NCBI RefSeq assembly: GCF_000173075.1
Contig: NZ_ABVL01000023.1
Coordinates: 1-64,000, forward strand
DNA: 64,000 nt
Direction: 5' to 3'
Origin: Chthoniobacter flavus Ellin428
Lineage (GTDB): Bacteria; Verrucomicrobiota; Verrucomicrobiia; Chthoniobacterales; Chthoniobacteraceae
In this document: positions 16,111-24,255 of the stretch, piece after piece
Numbering within the stretch: the stretch's first letter is position 1
Layout of the letters: each line of letters opens with the position of its first letter
The notes under the pieces: model-generated
Databases searched by the model: none
Told to the model about the DNA's origin: nothing
Seen by the model: only the letters and a program-made list of their open reading frames with translations
Position numbers and translations under genes: made by a program

Positions 16111-17187
16111 ATGAGCAAGACTTGGAAGATTGCGGGGATTAACTTCGACCACATGCACATGGGCGATTTGCTGCGGCGGGTGCATGAGCATCCGCAGGCG
16201 GAGATCGTTGGCATTTGCGATGAGCAACTCGGGCGGATGCAGAATGCGATCGGCGCGTTCGGCATTCCGGACGAGCGGGTGTTCACGGACTACCGCGCTT
16301 GTTTGGAAAAGACGCAGCCGGATTTGGTGATCCTGTGTCCGGCTGCGGCGGAACATGGACTATGGACGAAGCGCGTGGCGGAGTACGACGTGAACATCCT
16401 GGTCGAGAAGCCATTCGCGGGGTCACTCACCGAGGCGGATGAAATGGTGGCGGTGCAAAAGGCGAAGGGGAAGTTGCTGGCGATCAATTGGCCGACGCGC
16501 TGGTCAGCGTGCTCGATCACGGCGAAGCGGTTGATCGATGAAGGCGTGATCGGTGAGGTGCTCAATGTGCATCATTACGGCGGAAATCGCGGGCCGCTCT
16601 TTCATCGCGCGGACAAGGTGGTATGCGAGCCGACGCCCGAGGAGAAGCGCGCGAGCTGGTTCTACAAGAAGGATCGCGGCGGCGGCTCGCTGCTCGATTA
16701 CGCCGGTTATGGCGCGACGCTCGGAACGTGGTTCCAGGGCGGCCGCAAGCCGATCGAGGTGACGTGCACGATGGATACGCCAGAAGGACTGGAAGTGGAT
16801 GAACACAGCGTGACGGTCTGCCGCTATGCGCATGGGCTTTCGACGATCCAGACGCGCTGGGGAACGTTCAGCGATCCATGGATTCAACAGCCCCAGCCGA
16901 AGTGCGGGTTTGTGATTTGCGGGAGGCGCGGGACGATGACGTGTTACGACTATGCCACGCACCTGCGGCTGCAATCCGCCGAACGGCCGGAGGGTTTCGA
17001 AGTGCCCGTGGATGAAGTACGCTCGCCGTTCCAGGATCCGATCCAGTATTTGCTCTCGGTGCTCGAAGGGGCGCCGTTCGAGCGCGGGCCGTTGCATCCC
17101 GAGATCGCGCGCATCGGGCAGCAGATCGTGGACAGCGCGGCGCTGAGCGCGCGCGAGAAACGGACGGTGCCGTTACTGGGGAGCTAG
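16111..17187 (+). CDS. Gfo/Idh/MocA-family oxidoreductase, cytoplasmic
   Basis: A 358-residue NAD(P)-dependent dehydrogenase-like protein without a signal peptide. It begins MSKTWKIAGINFDHMHMGDLLRRV: the nucleotide loop is GINFDHMHMG, which departs strongly from GxGxxG, as seen in one branch of this family. The VEKPFAGSL motif at about residue 100 and the ...GGNRGPLFH... and GGGSLLDYAGYGATLGTWF segments fit the C-terminal domain. An alternative start at 16072 lies within the 3' side of the preceding hairpin and was rejected. It probably acts on a sugar or inositol derivative; substrate unknown. Its last 15 bases overlap the convergent prepilin-like gene. Confidence 0.85.
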   Translation: MSKTWKIAGINFDHMHMGDLLRRVHEHPQAEIVGICDEQLGRMQNAIGAFGIPDERVFTDYRACLEKTQPDLVILCPAAAEHGLWTKRVAEYDVNILVEKPFAGSLTEADEMVAVQKAKGKLLAINWPTRWSACSITAKRLIDEGVIGEVLNVHHYGGNRGPLFHRADKVVCEPTPEEKRASWFYKKDRGGGSLLDYAGYGATLGTWFQGGRKPIEVTCTMDTPEGLEVDEHSVTVCRYAHGLSTIQTRWGTFSDPWIQQPQPKCGFVICGRRGTMTCYDYATHLRLQSAERPEGFEVPVDEVRSPFQDPIQYLLSVLEGAPFERGPLHPEIARIGQQIVDSAALSAREKRTVPLLGS

Positions 17188-17880
17188 GCCCGGGCGATAC
17201 TGCTTCATCGCGCCGCTCACCGGATCGATCTGGATGGTGTAGAAGTTCGCCGGCGGCGTGGTGCCGGCGATGACGTCGTTGATATTATGCAGCGTCACGC
17301 ACCAGATGCCGGTCTGTCCCATGTTCGTGGAGCCATCGGGCATGAAGCGGAAGTAGATGAAGTCGTATTTGGAGCCGACGTTGCGCGGCATCTGCGGGTC
17401 CTTGGGACCGGGGGTGCCTTGAGCGGGACCGGCGTTCCCACTGGCCGTCTGGCTGATGATGGTGGAAAGCGTGCCCTTGTCGATGACGATGGACTGCGGG
17501 AGAATCGCCGGCTTATCGATCGGCGCGCGGACGAAGTCGTTCGTCGTCGGATCGATGGCGTCGAGGGTATCGAAGACCTGAATGGCGCGGTACTGGGCGT
17601 TGGCGATAATCGGATTGCCGGAGGCGTCGCTTTCACCCGGGGTTTCCGGGTCGGCGTAGCGGATGAAGCGCACTTCCACGGGGTGATTCTTTGACAGGGC
17701 GTACTGGCGGGCGAGGCTGAGTTGATCGTAGAGAACTTGCTCGCCCTGCGTGAGCTGCGAGCCCCTCAAAACCGTCGAAGCCGCCGGGACGACAAACGCC
17801 GCGATGATGATGATGATAAAGATCACGATCATCAGCTCGATCAGAGAGAAACCGCTTATTCTGGAGGAGGACGTTTTCAT
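17173..17880 (-). CDS. prepilin-like protein, possible Verru_Chthon cassette protein D
   Basis: A 235-residue type IV pilin-like protein. The class III signal is ISG|FSLIELMIVIFIIII with Gly10 at the cleavage site and Glu at +5, followed by one long hydrophobic helix. The region QLTQGEQVLYDQLSLARQYALSKNHPVEVRF and the later RAIQVFDTLDAI...PAILPQSIVIDKGTLSTII recall the 'Verru_Chthon cassette protein D' family, normally encoded beside partner proteins A-C. Here none of those partners is present; the gene is alone and ends inside the 3' end of the oxidoreductase gene. A pseudopilin role in a secretion or pilus-like assembly is likely, but the family call is from memory and moderate. Confidence 0.8.
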   Translation of the reverse strand: MKTSSSRISGFSLIELMIVIFIIIIIAAFVVPAASTVLRGSQLTQGEQVLYDQLSLARQYALSKNHPVEVRFIRYADPETPGESDASGNPIIANAQYRAIQVFDTLDAIDPTTNDFVRAPIDKPAILPQSIVIDKGTLSTIISQTASGNAGPAQGTPGPKDPQMPRNVGSKYDFIYFRFMPDGSTNMGQTGIWCVTLHNINDVIAGTTPPANFYTIQIDPVSGAMKQYRPGLAPQ

Positions 17881-17901
17881 GCGGGTGGGGGTTTAGATTG
17901 G

Positions 17902-17917
17902 CAATGTAATGACATTG
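17902..17917. promoter_or_regulatory. operator-like palindrome in divergent promoter region
   Basis: CAATGT-AATG-ACATTG is a perfect 6-bp dyad in the 143-base gap between the prepilin gene (start 17880, leftward) and the YhaM-like gene (start 18024, rightward). It sits 22 bases upstream of the prepilin start codon. It could be an operator for either gene; no regulator is identified. Confidence 0.3.
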
Positions 17918-18023
17918 ATACCCATTTTGGGCGACTTGACTACTGCCAAGTTGAGGAATCTTCATCCCCCGCTTATTTCCGCCTCGACAGCCGCGGGAGC
18001 CGGGTTTGCATGGGAGAAACCTC

Positions 18024-19073
18024 ATGAAATCCACGGAAATTCTTCCCCTTTCGGTGCTGAAGCAGCGCGCCACGGAGGGCCGCCTGGAGGCGGCGGTGCA
18101 TGGGCAGGTGGAGACGCTGACCAAAAAGGAGACTCGGGACGGGAAGCCCTTTTGGGAACTCGTCCTGGCGGACGCAGAGGCGAAAATCACTCTGCGGGCG
18201 TGGAGCGATTCGCCGGCCTTTGCGGCGTGCGAGGAGATGTCGGTGGGAACGTTTTTGGAAGTGACCGGGGCCTTTGCCCACAATGGCGGCTTCGGCCTCG
18301 ACGCCAAGCAGTGGAACTGCCGGGAATTGACCGCCGAGGAGCGGGACACGCTGCTGGCGGGCTCGCCGGAGCTGCGGGAAAAGCAGGGTGCTGACTTTGC
18401 GTTCATCGAGCAGACGGTGGGGGCGATTGCCGATCCGCGGTTGCGGGAACTGGCGGTGCTGTTTCTTACGGAATACGGGCCGCGATTCCGCCGGGCGGCC
18501 GCGGCGCGCGGGAATCATCACGCCCGCCGAGGGGGGCTGGTGGAGCATGTCGCGCAGATGATGCGCGGGGCCCTGGCTGTTGCGGGAGCGTATCCGTTTC
18601 TGAATCGCGACCTGCTCGTCGCCGGGGTGCTGTTTCACGACTCGGGCAAGCTGTGGGAGAACTCACTGCCGGCGGATGGCTTTGTCATGCCGTTCGACGA
18701 GCGCGGGGAGATGCTCGGGCATATCACCATTGGTATCGAACTGGTCAACGCGTTGTGGCGCAAGGTGCTGGCGACGGAGGTGGCAGCGGGTTGGGCGGCG
18801 TTGCTGCCGGCTAGTGAGGATGTGCGGCTGCACCTGTTGCATCTGTTGGCGGCGCATCATGGCGAGTTGCAATTTGGTTCCCCCGTGGTGCCGAAGACGC
18901 CGGAGGCCTGGGCGCTGCACTACGTCGACAATCTCGATGCGAAGATGGAGATGATGACCCAGGCCTATGCCACTTCGCGACAGCTCGGCCCGCGCATTCA
19001 GGAGCGGGTGTGGCCCTTGCCGGGAAATCTCGTGGCGCCGCTGGAGAAGTTTACGCCGGCGGAGGAGTCTTAA
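18024..19073 (+). CDS. OB-fold/HD-domain 3'-5' exoribonuclease-like protein (YhaM type)
   Basis: A 349-residue protein with the two-part layout of Bacillus YhaM: an N-terminal OB-fold nucleic-acid-binding domain (HGQVETLTKKETRDGKPFWELVLAD...ITLRAWSD, about residues 25-100) and a C-terminal HD metal-phosphohydrolase domain with HHARRGGLVEHVAQM, FHDSGK (the HD pair) and LLAAHHGE. The start at 18024 has GGGAGAAA upstream (18012-18019) and is preferred over 18006. YhaM trims RNA or single-stranded DNA 3' ends in the cytoplasm. The gene is divergent from the prepilin gene and ends in a heptamer-period repeat that includes its stop codon. Confidence 0.85.
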   Translation: MKSTEILPLSVLKQRATEGRLEAAVHGQVETLTKKETRDGKPFWELVLADAEAKITLRAWSDSPAFAACEEMSVGTFLEVTGAFAHNGGFGLDAKQWNCRELTAEERDTLLAGSPELREKQGADFAFIEQTVGAIADPRLRELAVLFLTEYGPRFRRAAAARGNHHARRGGLVEHVAQMMRGALAVAGAYPFLNRDLLVAGVLFHDSGKLWENSLPADGFVMPFDERGEMLGHITIGIELVNALWRKVLATEVAAGWAALLPASEDVRLHLLHLLAAHHGELQFGSPVVPKTPEAWALHYVDNLDAKMEMMTQAYATSRQLGPRIQERVWPLPGNLVAPLEKFTPAEES

Positions 19074-19157
19074 GTTTTAAGGTTTAAGTTTTAAGTGGCA
19101 GCGCCTGCCGCGCATTGCTCTTAAAACTGACAACTTAACACTTAACACTTAACACTT
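19072..19157. repeat. inverted pair of heptamer arrays between convergent genes
   Basis: Left array at 19072-19092: AAGTTTT, AAGGTTT, AAGTTTT, then AAGTGGC. Right array at 19130-19157: ACAACTT followed by AACACTT three times. The right units are close to the reverse complement of the left ones (AAGTGTT versus AAGTTTT), so the pair can fold into a long imperfect stem. It fills the whole gap between the convergent YhaM-like and GT4 genes. Confidence 0.8.
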
Positions 19158-19159
19158 CG

Positions 19160-20233
19160 TCACCGCAGCGCCTGGATGGCCGCCAGCGTCTGCCGCACGT
19201 TCTCCGCGATGGTGTAGTGGGCGCCGAGCGTTTCCAGGCGGAGCTTCGCGATGGCGCGGCGGTCGGGATCGCTCCAGCTCTTGATCGCGGCGGCCAGCGC
19301 AGGGACGTCGTTGGGTTCCTGGATGATCTCGCCTTCGAGACCGGATTCGATGATTTCCGAGAAGCCATTCTGTGCGCTGGTGATGACCGGCAGTCCGGCG
19401 ACCAGCGCCTCGAGACAGGCGTTCGAAAAGGGGTCGTAGATCGTGGGTAGGATGAACGCGTCCGCGGCGGCGAGCAGTGGAGGCATGTCCTTCACCGGAC
19501 CGAGGAAGCGCGTGTATTGGCTCTTCGGCATCGCGCGGTGATTACCCCGGCCGGCGACCAGCAGTGTGGCATGGTCGAGCTTCGCCTCGTTCATCGCCTC
19601 GATGGCGAAGCGCAGGCCTTTGCGCGACCATCCGGACCCGGCGAAGAGAATGGCGAAATCGTCGTCCTTGAGTCCGAGCGAGGCGCGCGTGTGGGCGCGG
19701 GCATCGGGCGGCACGTTGAAAGGTGGGACGCCGTTGTGGATCACCTGGATCTGTGTCTGCGGATATTGGAAATGCTGCACGATCTCGTCACGGATGAGGG
19801 CCGAGTTGGCGATTACCGCCCGGGCGCCGCGCGGGCCGAAGAGCTCCTTCTCCAGCATGAGGATTTCCCGGTGCTTGCCGCTGAACCGCCGGAACCACGC
19901 CTTCCACGGCGGCTCGAATTTCTTCCGCAGTTCCAGCCACGCGGCATGCACGCCGTCGCCGGCGCGATAGGCGTCGCAGGTATGGAGACGCTCGAGGCTG
20001 AAGACGAAATCGCAGCGGTCGCGTGGGCGCAGGGCGAGTACGGCATCCGCAAAGGTCCCCGGGGATTTGCTGTCCACGGGCACGAGTTCGAAGGGCCATT
20101 CCTCGACCGGCCAGCGTTCGCTGAAGAGGACGATGGAATGCCCGACCTCGCTCGCCGCCTCGGCGAAACGTCGCAAATACGCCTCCGCACCCCCGGTGCG
20201 GGAATAGCCACGGCGAACGAGTCCGATCTTCAT
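19160..20233 (-). CDS. GT4 glycosyltransferase, WaaG-like
   Basis: A 357-residue cytoplasmic glycosyltransferase of the GT-B fold. It starts MKIGLVRRGYSRTGGAEAYLRRFA with the acceptor-side glycine loop, contains the WaaG-like middle SLERLHTCDAYRAGDGVHAAWLE, and the donor-binding part ILFAGSGWSRKGLRFAIEAM, LLVAGRG and the E-x7-E motif in FILPTIYDPFSNACLEALVAGLPVITS. The SLER.H..D.YRAGDGVH stretch is characteristic of the lipopolysaccharide core glucosyltransferase I (WaaG) group, so a role in LPS core assembly is likely. It is divergent from the heptosyltransferase gene at 20352, and its ATG lies inside a heptamer array with no visible Shine-Dalgarno sequence. Confidence 0.87.
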   Translation of the reverse strand: MKIGLVRRGYSRTGGAEAYLRRFAEAASEVGHSIVLFSERWPVEEWPFELVPVDSKSPGTFADAVLALRPRDRCDFVFSLERLHTCDAYRAGDGVHAAWLELRKKFEPPWKAWFRRFSGKHREILMLEKELFGPRGARAVIANSALIRDEIVQHFQYPQTQIQVIHNGVPPFNVPPDARAHTRASLGLKDDDFAILFAGSGWSRKGLRFAIEAMNEAKLDHATLLVAGRGNHRAMPKSQYTRFLGPVKDMPPLLAAADAFILPTIYDPFSNACLEALVAGLPVITSAQNGFSEIIESGLEGEIIQEPNDVPALAAAIKSWSDPDRRAIAKLRLETLGAHYTIAENVRQTLAAIQALR

Positions 20234-20351
20234 TTAGGATTTGGGATTGAGCATTTAGGATTGCAGTCCAGCCGTCTGGCGTCCGGACTCAGTGCCGCAT
20301 ACCTGCCGTCTTTGTGAACGTAAAAAGCCCAATGCTAAATCCTAAATTGCC
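20232..20351. repeat. divergent heptamer arrays covering both start-codon regions
   Basis: Left array at 20232-20266 (plus strand): ATTTAGG, ATTTGGG, ATTGAGC, ATTTAGG, ATTGCAG. Right array at about 20326-20351: GCCCAAT, GCTAAAT, CCTAAAT, TGCC. The left array read on the minus strand has the same unit type (CCTAAAT, GCTCAAT, CCCAAAT), so the two are inverted, each pointing into a flanking gene. They replace the places where ribosome-binding sites would be expected. Confidence 0.8.
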
Positions 20352-21326
20352 TTGAGAATCCTCGCCCTGCAGCTCAAGCGCATCGGGGATCTCGTCCTCA
20401 CCACCCCGGCCCTGCGCGCCATGCATGCCGCGTGGCCGGAGGCGAAGATCGTCCTCGGCGTGATGGACGGCACCGCTCCCCTGCTCTCGGCCATTCCGTC
20501 GATCCAGGGTGGCATCGTGTTTGGCCGTGGCCGGGGCTGGAATCCCTGGCAGCAGGTGCTGACCGGCGGCTGGGACATGTGCTTCGACTTCACCGGCAAC
20601 GATCGCTCGGCCTTCGCCACCGCCCTCTCGCGGGCGAAGACGCGGGTCGGCTTCGAATGGGTCCGGCGCAACCGCCTGCGGGCGCTCGCTTACAAGACGT
20701 GGAGCCCCTCGAAGGTGCGCGACGTCCACACCTCTCAACACTATCTGGACCTGGTGGCGGCGGCGAAAGCGGACATCGACCCCGATCTCCGGCCCGAACT
20801 CGTCCTTCCGGCAGCATCGTCCGCCCCGACAGAGCCTTACGCCCTGCTCCACCCCGGCACCGCCCGGCTCGAGAAATACTGGACCACTGCCGGTTGGGGC
20901 GCGGTCGCCGCCGACCTCTTCCAGAAGCACGGGCTGAAGACGATCATCACCAGCGGCCCCGATGCCTATGAAAAGGCCCATGTCGCGGAAATCCCTCATC
21001 TGGAGGAGGATAGGAAATGGGAAATCCAGTATCCGAAGGATTTGATTTCCCTCGCCACGCTGGTTGCCGGCGCGCGGATCGTGGTCAGTTGCGATACCGG
21101 GGTCGTTCACCTCGCCTCCGCCTTCCGCATCCCACAAATTGCCCTTTTCGGCCCGACCAACCCCTTCCACTGGCGTCCCCTGCACGACCGGGCGGTCGTT
21201 TTCTCCGCGGCCCAGCCGGACGCCCCCCTCACCGAGTTCACCCCGCGGATGAAAGGCGCCCCCATGGACCAAATCTCGACCGCAGCGGTGGTTCGTGCTA
21301 TCGATTCCCTCCTCGCGCAACCGTGA
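20352..21326 (+). CDS. ADP-heptose:LPS heptosyltransferase-like (GT9)
   Basis: A 324-residue GT9 transferase that moves heptose from ADP-heptose to lipid A-core on the cytoplasmic side of the inner membrane. Motifs: MRILALQLKRIGDLVLTTPALRAMHAAWPEA at the N-terminus, YALLHPGTARLEKYW in the middle, and SCDTGVVHLASAF..PQIALFGPTNPFHWRP near the C-terminus, all standard for WaaC/WaaF/WaaQ. The only plausible start is TTG at 20352: an in-frame stop lies three codons before it and no ATG or GTG is available. It is followed after 9 bases by the MsbA-like exporter, with which it probably forms an operon. Which heptosyltransferase subtype it is cannot be decided. Confidence 0.88.
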   Translation: MRILALQLKRIGDLVLTTPALRAMHAAWPEAKIVLGVMDGTAPLLSAIPSIQGGIVFGRGRGWNPWQQVLTGGWDMCFDFTGNDRSAFATALSRAKTRVGFEWVRRNRLRALAYKTWSPSKVRDVHTSQHYLDLVAAAKADIDPDLRPELVLPAASSAPTEPYALLHPGTARLEKYWTTAGWGAVAADLFQKHGLKTIITSGPDAYEKAHVAEIPHLEEDRKWEIQYPKDLISLATLVAGARIVVSCDTGVVHLASAFRIPQIALFGPTNPFHWRPLHDRAVVFSAAQPDAPLTEFTPRMKGAPMDQISTAAVVRAIDSLLAQP

Positions 21327-21335
21327 CCACTCTAC

Positions 21336-23249
21336 ATGTCCTCTAAAAAGATCTCCCGCAAAGACATAGCCAAGATGTCCCTGCGCGATTTCCTGCGCGC
21401 GAGCCGGGAACCGTACATGCGGCTGGCCAGCTACCTGAAACCGTATCGCGGCCGCTTCCTGCTGGGCATGCTCTGCGGCGCCCTTTTCGGTGTCGCCAAT
21501 GGCGGCCTCGTCTTCCTGATCCGCAAGGTCGTCCCGCTGATCTTCCCGGATGACGGCTCGCACACCCTGAAATTCCCGGCCTGGATGCATCTGGCGCCGA
21601 TCACGCCGGGGCACGCCACGCTCACCCAGGTCATCCTCGTCAGCGCCACCATCCCGGCCCTGATGTTGGTCCGCGGCGTGTTTTCCTATTCCAACGCCTA
21701 CTGCATGCTGTGGGTGAGCCAGCACGTGCTCGACGACATCCGCCAGTCGCTCTTCCGGCACCTGCTCTCGCAGTCGCTCGAGTTCTTCAATCGCGCCAAG
21801 TCCGGCGAACTGGTGCAGACCGTCTTCAACCAGACCCGTGTCGCCCAACAGGCCCTCACCCAGATCGCCGGCGACCTCGTGAAGCAGCCCATCGCCATCA
21901 TTTCCGGTCTCGTGGCCCTCTTCGCCACGGATGCGCGCTTCACCCTTTTCGCCTTTACCGTGTTCCCGCTCTGCCTGATCCCGGTGCTGGTCATCGGCAA
22001 GAAAGTGCGCAGTGCCGGGGCCAAGGAAGAAGAGGAAGCCGGCCAGCTCATGGTCGTGATGCAGGAAGCTTTCGCCGGGGTGCGCGTGGTCAAGACCCAT
22101 GCGCGCGAAGAGTACGAGTCTGAGCGTTTCAACAAGGCCAACCTGGAGATGCTGAAATTCGCCATGCGCTGGCGGAAGGCGCAGGAATTGGTCACGCCCG
22201 CGGTGGAGACCGTGGCTTCGCTCGGCATCATCGCCGCGCTGATCTACGCCTACCGTTTCCATCTCGATTACGGCCGCTTCACCGCGCTGAACGCCGGCCT
22301 CGTCCTGCTCTACGACCCGGCGAAGACCCTCGGGCGCGTCAATATCCTCATGCAGAAATGCCTCGCGGCGACGACCAAGGTGTTTGTGCTCATCGATCGT
22401 CCGCCGGCCATCAACGATGCGCCGAACGCCAAGCCGCTCGCCGTCTCCCAGGGCGGGATCCGTTTTCAGGACATCACTTTCACCTACCCGACCAAGGACT
22501 CCATCCGGCCGGCGGTCCAAGGTCTCAGCATCGAAGTTCCCCCGGGGACGACTTGCGCGCTGGTCGGCGCCACGGGTGCGGGCAAGAGCACGCTCTTCTG
22601 GCTGCTGCAGCGCCTCTACGAGCCGTCTGCCGGGCGTATTTTCATCGACGGGCAGAACATCGACTCCGTCACCCAGTCCTCCCTGCGCGAGCACATCGCC
22701 ATGGTGAACCAGGATACGTTCCTTTTCCACGACACCATCGCCGCCAATATCCGCTATGGCCGGCTGGATGCCACGCAGGCGGAGATCGAGGAAGCGGCCC
22801 GCCGCGCGCACATTCACGATTTCATCATCAGCCGGGAGAACGGGTATCAGACGGTCATCGGCGATCGTGGCTGCCAGCTTTCCGGCGGCCAGCAGCAGCG
22901 CCTGTGCATTGCGCGTGCGTTCTTGAAAGACGCGCCGATCCTGCTGCTCGACGAAGCCACCAGCGCGCTCGATTCCGAGACGGAGAAATACATCCAGGAA
23001 GATCTCGAGAAGCTGGCCAGGGGCCGCACCGTGCTGGCCATTGCGCATCGTCTTTCCACCATCCAGCGCGCCGACCAGATCGTGGTGCTCGAAAATGGCG
23101 AGATCAAGGAAGTCGGCACCCACGCCGAGCTCTTCGCGAAGAGCGGCTATTACCGCCGGCTCTACGATCTCCAATTCAATCGTCACCACGGTGGTGAGGT
23201 ACCGCTGGCGGAATTGGCCGGAGTGGGTGTAGATGTAACCGCCCCGTGA
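21336..23249 (+). CDS. MsbA-like lipid exporter, ABC transporter (TM-NBD fusion)
   Basis: A 637-residue half-transporter: six TM segments in residues about 35-330, then an ATP-binding domain with Walker A GATGAGKST (about 411), Q-loop VNQDTFLF, signature LSGGQQQR, Walker B ILLLDEATSALD and switch His in AIAHRLST. The arrangement and the neighbourhood of core LPS transferases fit MsbA, which flips lipid A-core across the inner membrane; multidrug exporters have the same layout. A 25-residue basic N-terminal extension precedes the first TM. Its stop codon overlaps the next gene's GTG start (GTGA), so the following small secreted protein is translationally coupled. Confidence 0.88.
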   Translation: MSSKKISRKDIAKMSLRDFLRASREPYMRLASYLKPYRGRFLLGMLCGALFGVANGGLVFLIRKVVPLIFPDDGSHTLKFPAWMHLAPITPGHATLTQVILVSATIPALMLVRGVFSYSNAYCMLWVSQHVLDDIRQSLFRHLLSQSLEFFNRAKSGELVQTVFNQTRVAQQALTQIAGDLVKQPIAIISGLVALFATDARFTLFAFTVFPLCLIPVLVIGKKVRSAGAKEEEEAGQLMVVMQEAFAGVRVVKTHAREEYESERFNKANLEMLKFAMRWRKAQELVTPAVETVASLGIIAALIYAYRFHLDYGRFTALNAGLVLLYDPAKTLGRVNILMQKCLAATTKVFVLIDRPPAINDAPNAKPLAVSQGGIRFQDITFTYPTKDSIRPAVQGLSIEVPPGTTCALVGATGAGKSTLFWLLQRLYEPSAGRIFIDGQNIDSVTQSSLREHIAMVNQDTFLFHDTIAANIRYGRLDATQAEIEEAARRAHIHDFIISRENGYQTVIGDRGCQLSGGQQQRLCIARAFLKDAPILLLDEATSALDSETEKYIQEDLEKLARGRTVLAIAHRLSTIQRADQIVVLENGEIKEVGTHAELFAKSGYYRRLYDLQFNRHHGGEVPLAELAGVGVDVTAP

Positions 23250-23716
23250 AAACACTAGCGTTCCTCTGCCTCGCTTTCTTCCTCGCCGCGCCCTTTGTCT
23301 CGGCGCAGGAGAATTATGGGACCATCCACGTCATCACCAAGGTAATGCCCGATGGCACGAAGGTGACGACCAAGATGGATCCGGACAGCCATACTGCCGA
23401 GGAGATGACCACCGATGCGGCGGACAAGATGCTGCGGAAGACCGTCTACGCGCTCGGCGACAACAACGTGGCCCTGAGCGCCACGTTTTTCGATGCGAAG
23501 GGCACGGCGACTTACAAGGCGACCTACACGCGTGACGGCGCCGGGCACATCACGGAGGCCGCTTTCAATTCCATGGACGGCCGTTATCTCGGCAAGCGGG
23601 TCTTTGTCTACGACGGAGACAAAACCAAGCAGGTTATCGACTACGATGCCAACGGACAGCAGGTCGCGGCGTCGCAGCCCGCCGCGCCGAAGGGGAGCAG
23701 TAAGAAGAAGCGCTGA
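23246..23716 (+). CDS. small exported protein, unknown function
   Basis: A 156-residue protein starting at GTG with a signal peptide (MKTLAFLCLAFFLAAPFVSAQ). The mature part has short beta-rich repeats of the type 'YTRDGAGHITEAAFNSMDGRYLGKRVFVYDGDKTKQVIDYDANGQQV', which look like YD/RHS-like or MORN-like strand-turn units, and ends in a basic GSSKKKR tail. I recognise no named family. Coupling to the MsbA-like gene (4-base overlap) suggests an envelope role, but nothing in the sequence proves it. Confidence 0.75.
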   Translation: MKTLAFLCLAFFLAAPFVSAQENYGTIHVITKVMPDGTKVTTKMDPDSHTAEEMTTDAADKMLRKTVYALGDNNVALSATFFDAKGTATYKATYTRDGAGHITEAAFNSMDGRYLGKRVFVYDGDKTKQVIDYDANGQQVAASQPAAPKGSSKKKR

Positions 23717-23775
23717 TTTTTTCGATCCATCCAGCCGCCCGGTTTGCGGCTGACGAATAGACACATTCCACGACC

Positions 23776-24141
23776 ATGAACGATCCCATTCGCGCTCAAA
23801 CGCTCACGCCGCTCGATTTCGATATTTCCAAGGAACCGGTGCCGACCGATCCGGCGGCCAATCCGTTCCGTCTCGTCGTCGATCCCGTCATGCGCGTGCG
23901 CTTGCGGCGGGCCTTGTTCGAGCTCATCGAAAGCCACGATCAGGAACTGGCGCGGTATGTCGCCGAGGGCAGCCTCGCGCTGGATAGCTACAAGGAATAC
24001 ATCGAGCTCTTCGCACACAGTTTGAAGCAGACCATGAGCAGCCGCGAAGGCGTGGCCTATCTGCTGCAGGCGTGCGGCTTCGAGGTGCAGAAGGACGACG
24101 TCAATCTCCAGCCCGAGACCCGCTGGAAGGTGCAGCGATGA
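23776..24141 (+). CDS. hypothetical cytoplasmic protein, 121 aa
   Basis: A 121-residue soluble protein, mostly helical (RVRLRRALFELIESHDQELARYVAEGSLALDSYKEYIELFAHSLKQTMSSREGVAYLLQACGFE is one long helical block). It has no signal peptide, Cys pair or catalytic motif that I recognise. It lies 59 bases after the small secreted protein and may be the last gene of the LPS/exporter operon. A heptamer-period inverted repeat follows it. Confidence 0.65.
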   Translation: MNDPIRAQTLTPLDFDISKEPVPTDPAANPFRLVVDPVMRVRLRRALFELIESHDQELARYVAEGSLALDSYKEYIELFAHSLKQTMSSREGVAYLLQACGFEVQKDDVNLQPETRWKVQR

Positions 24142-24169
24142 GGGAAGGGTGGTGATGGCATCCATCTTT

Positions 24170-24255
24170 GATCTTAATCGTTAATCGTTAATCCCGACCG
24201 TCGGTGAGGATCAACGATTAGGGATTAAGATTAAAGACTAAGGTCAAGGATTGAA
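24170..24255. repeat. inverted heptamer arrays after the envelope cluster
   Basis: Left: GATCTTA, ATCGTTA, ATCGTTA (24170-24190). Right: ACGATTA, GGGATTA, AGATTAA, AGACTAA, GGTCAAG, GATTGAA (24214-24255). The right units are the degenerate reverse complement of the left ones. A long imperfect stem is possible, and it could terminate the preceding operon. Confidence 0.75.

Noticed and set aside
19072..20351. CRISPR-like array in the heptamer repeats
   Set aside because: Units are 7 bases with no spacers and there are no cas genes; the period and inverted layout do not match CRISPR.
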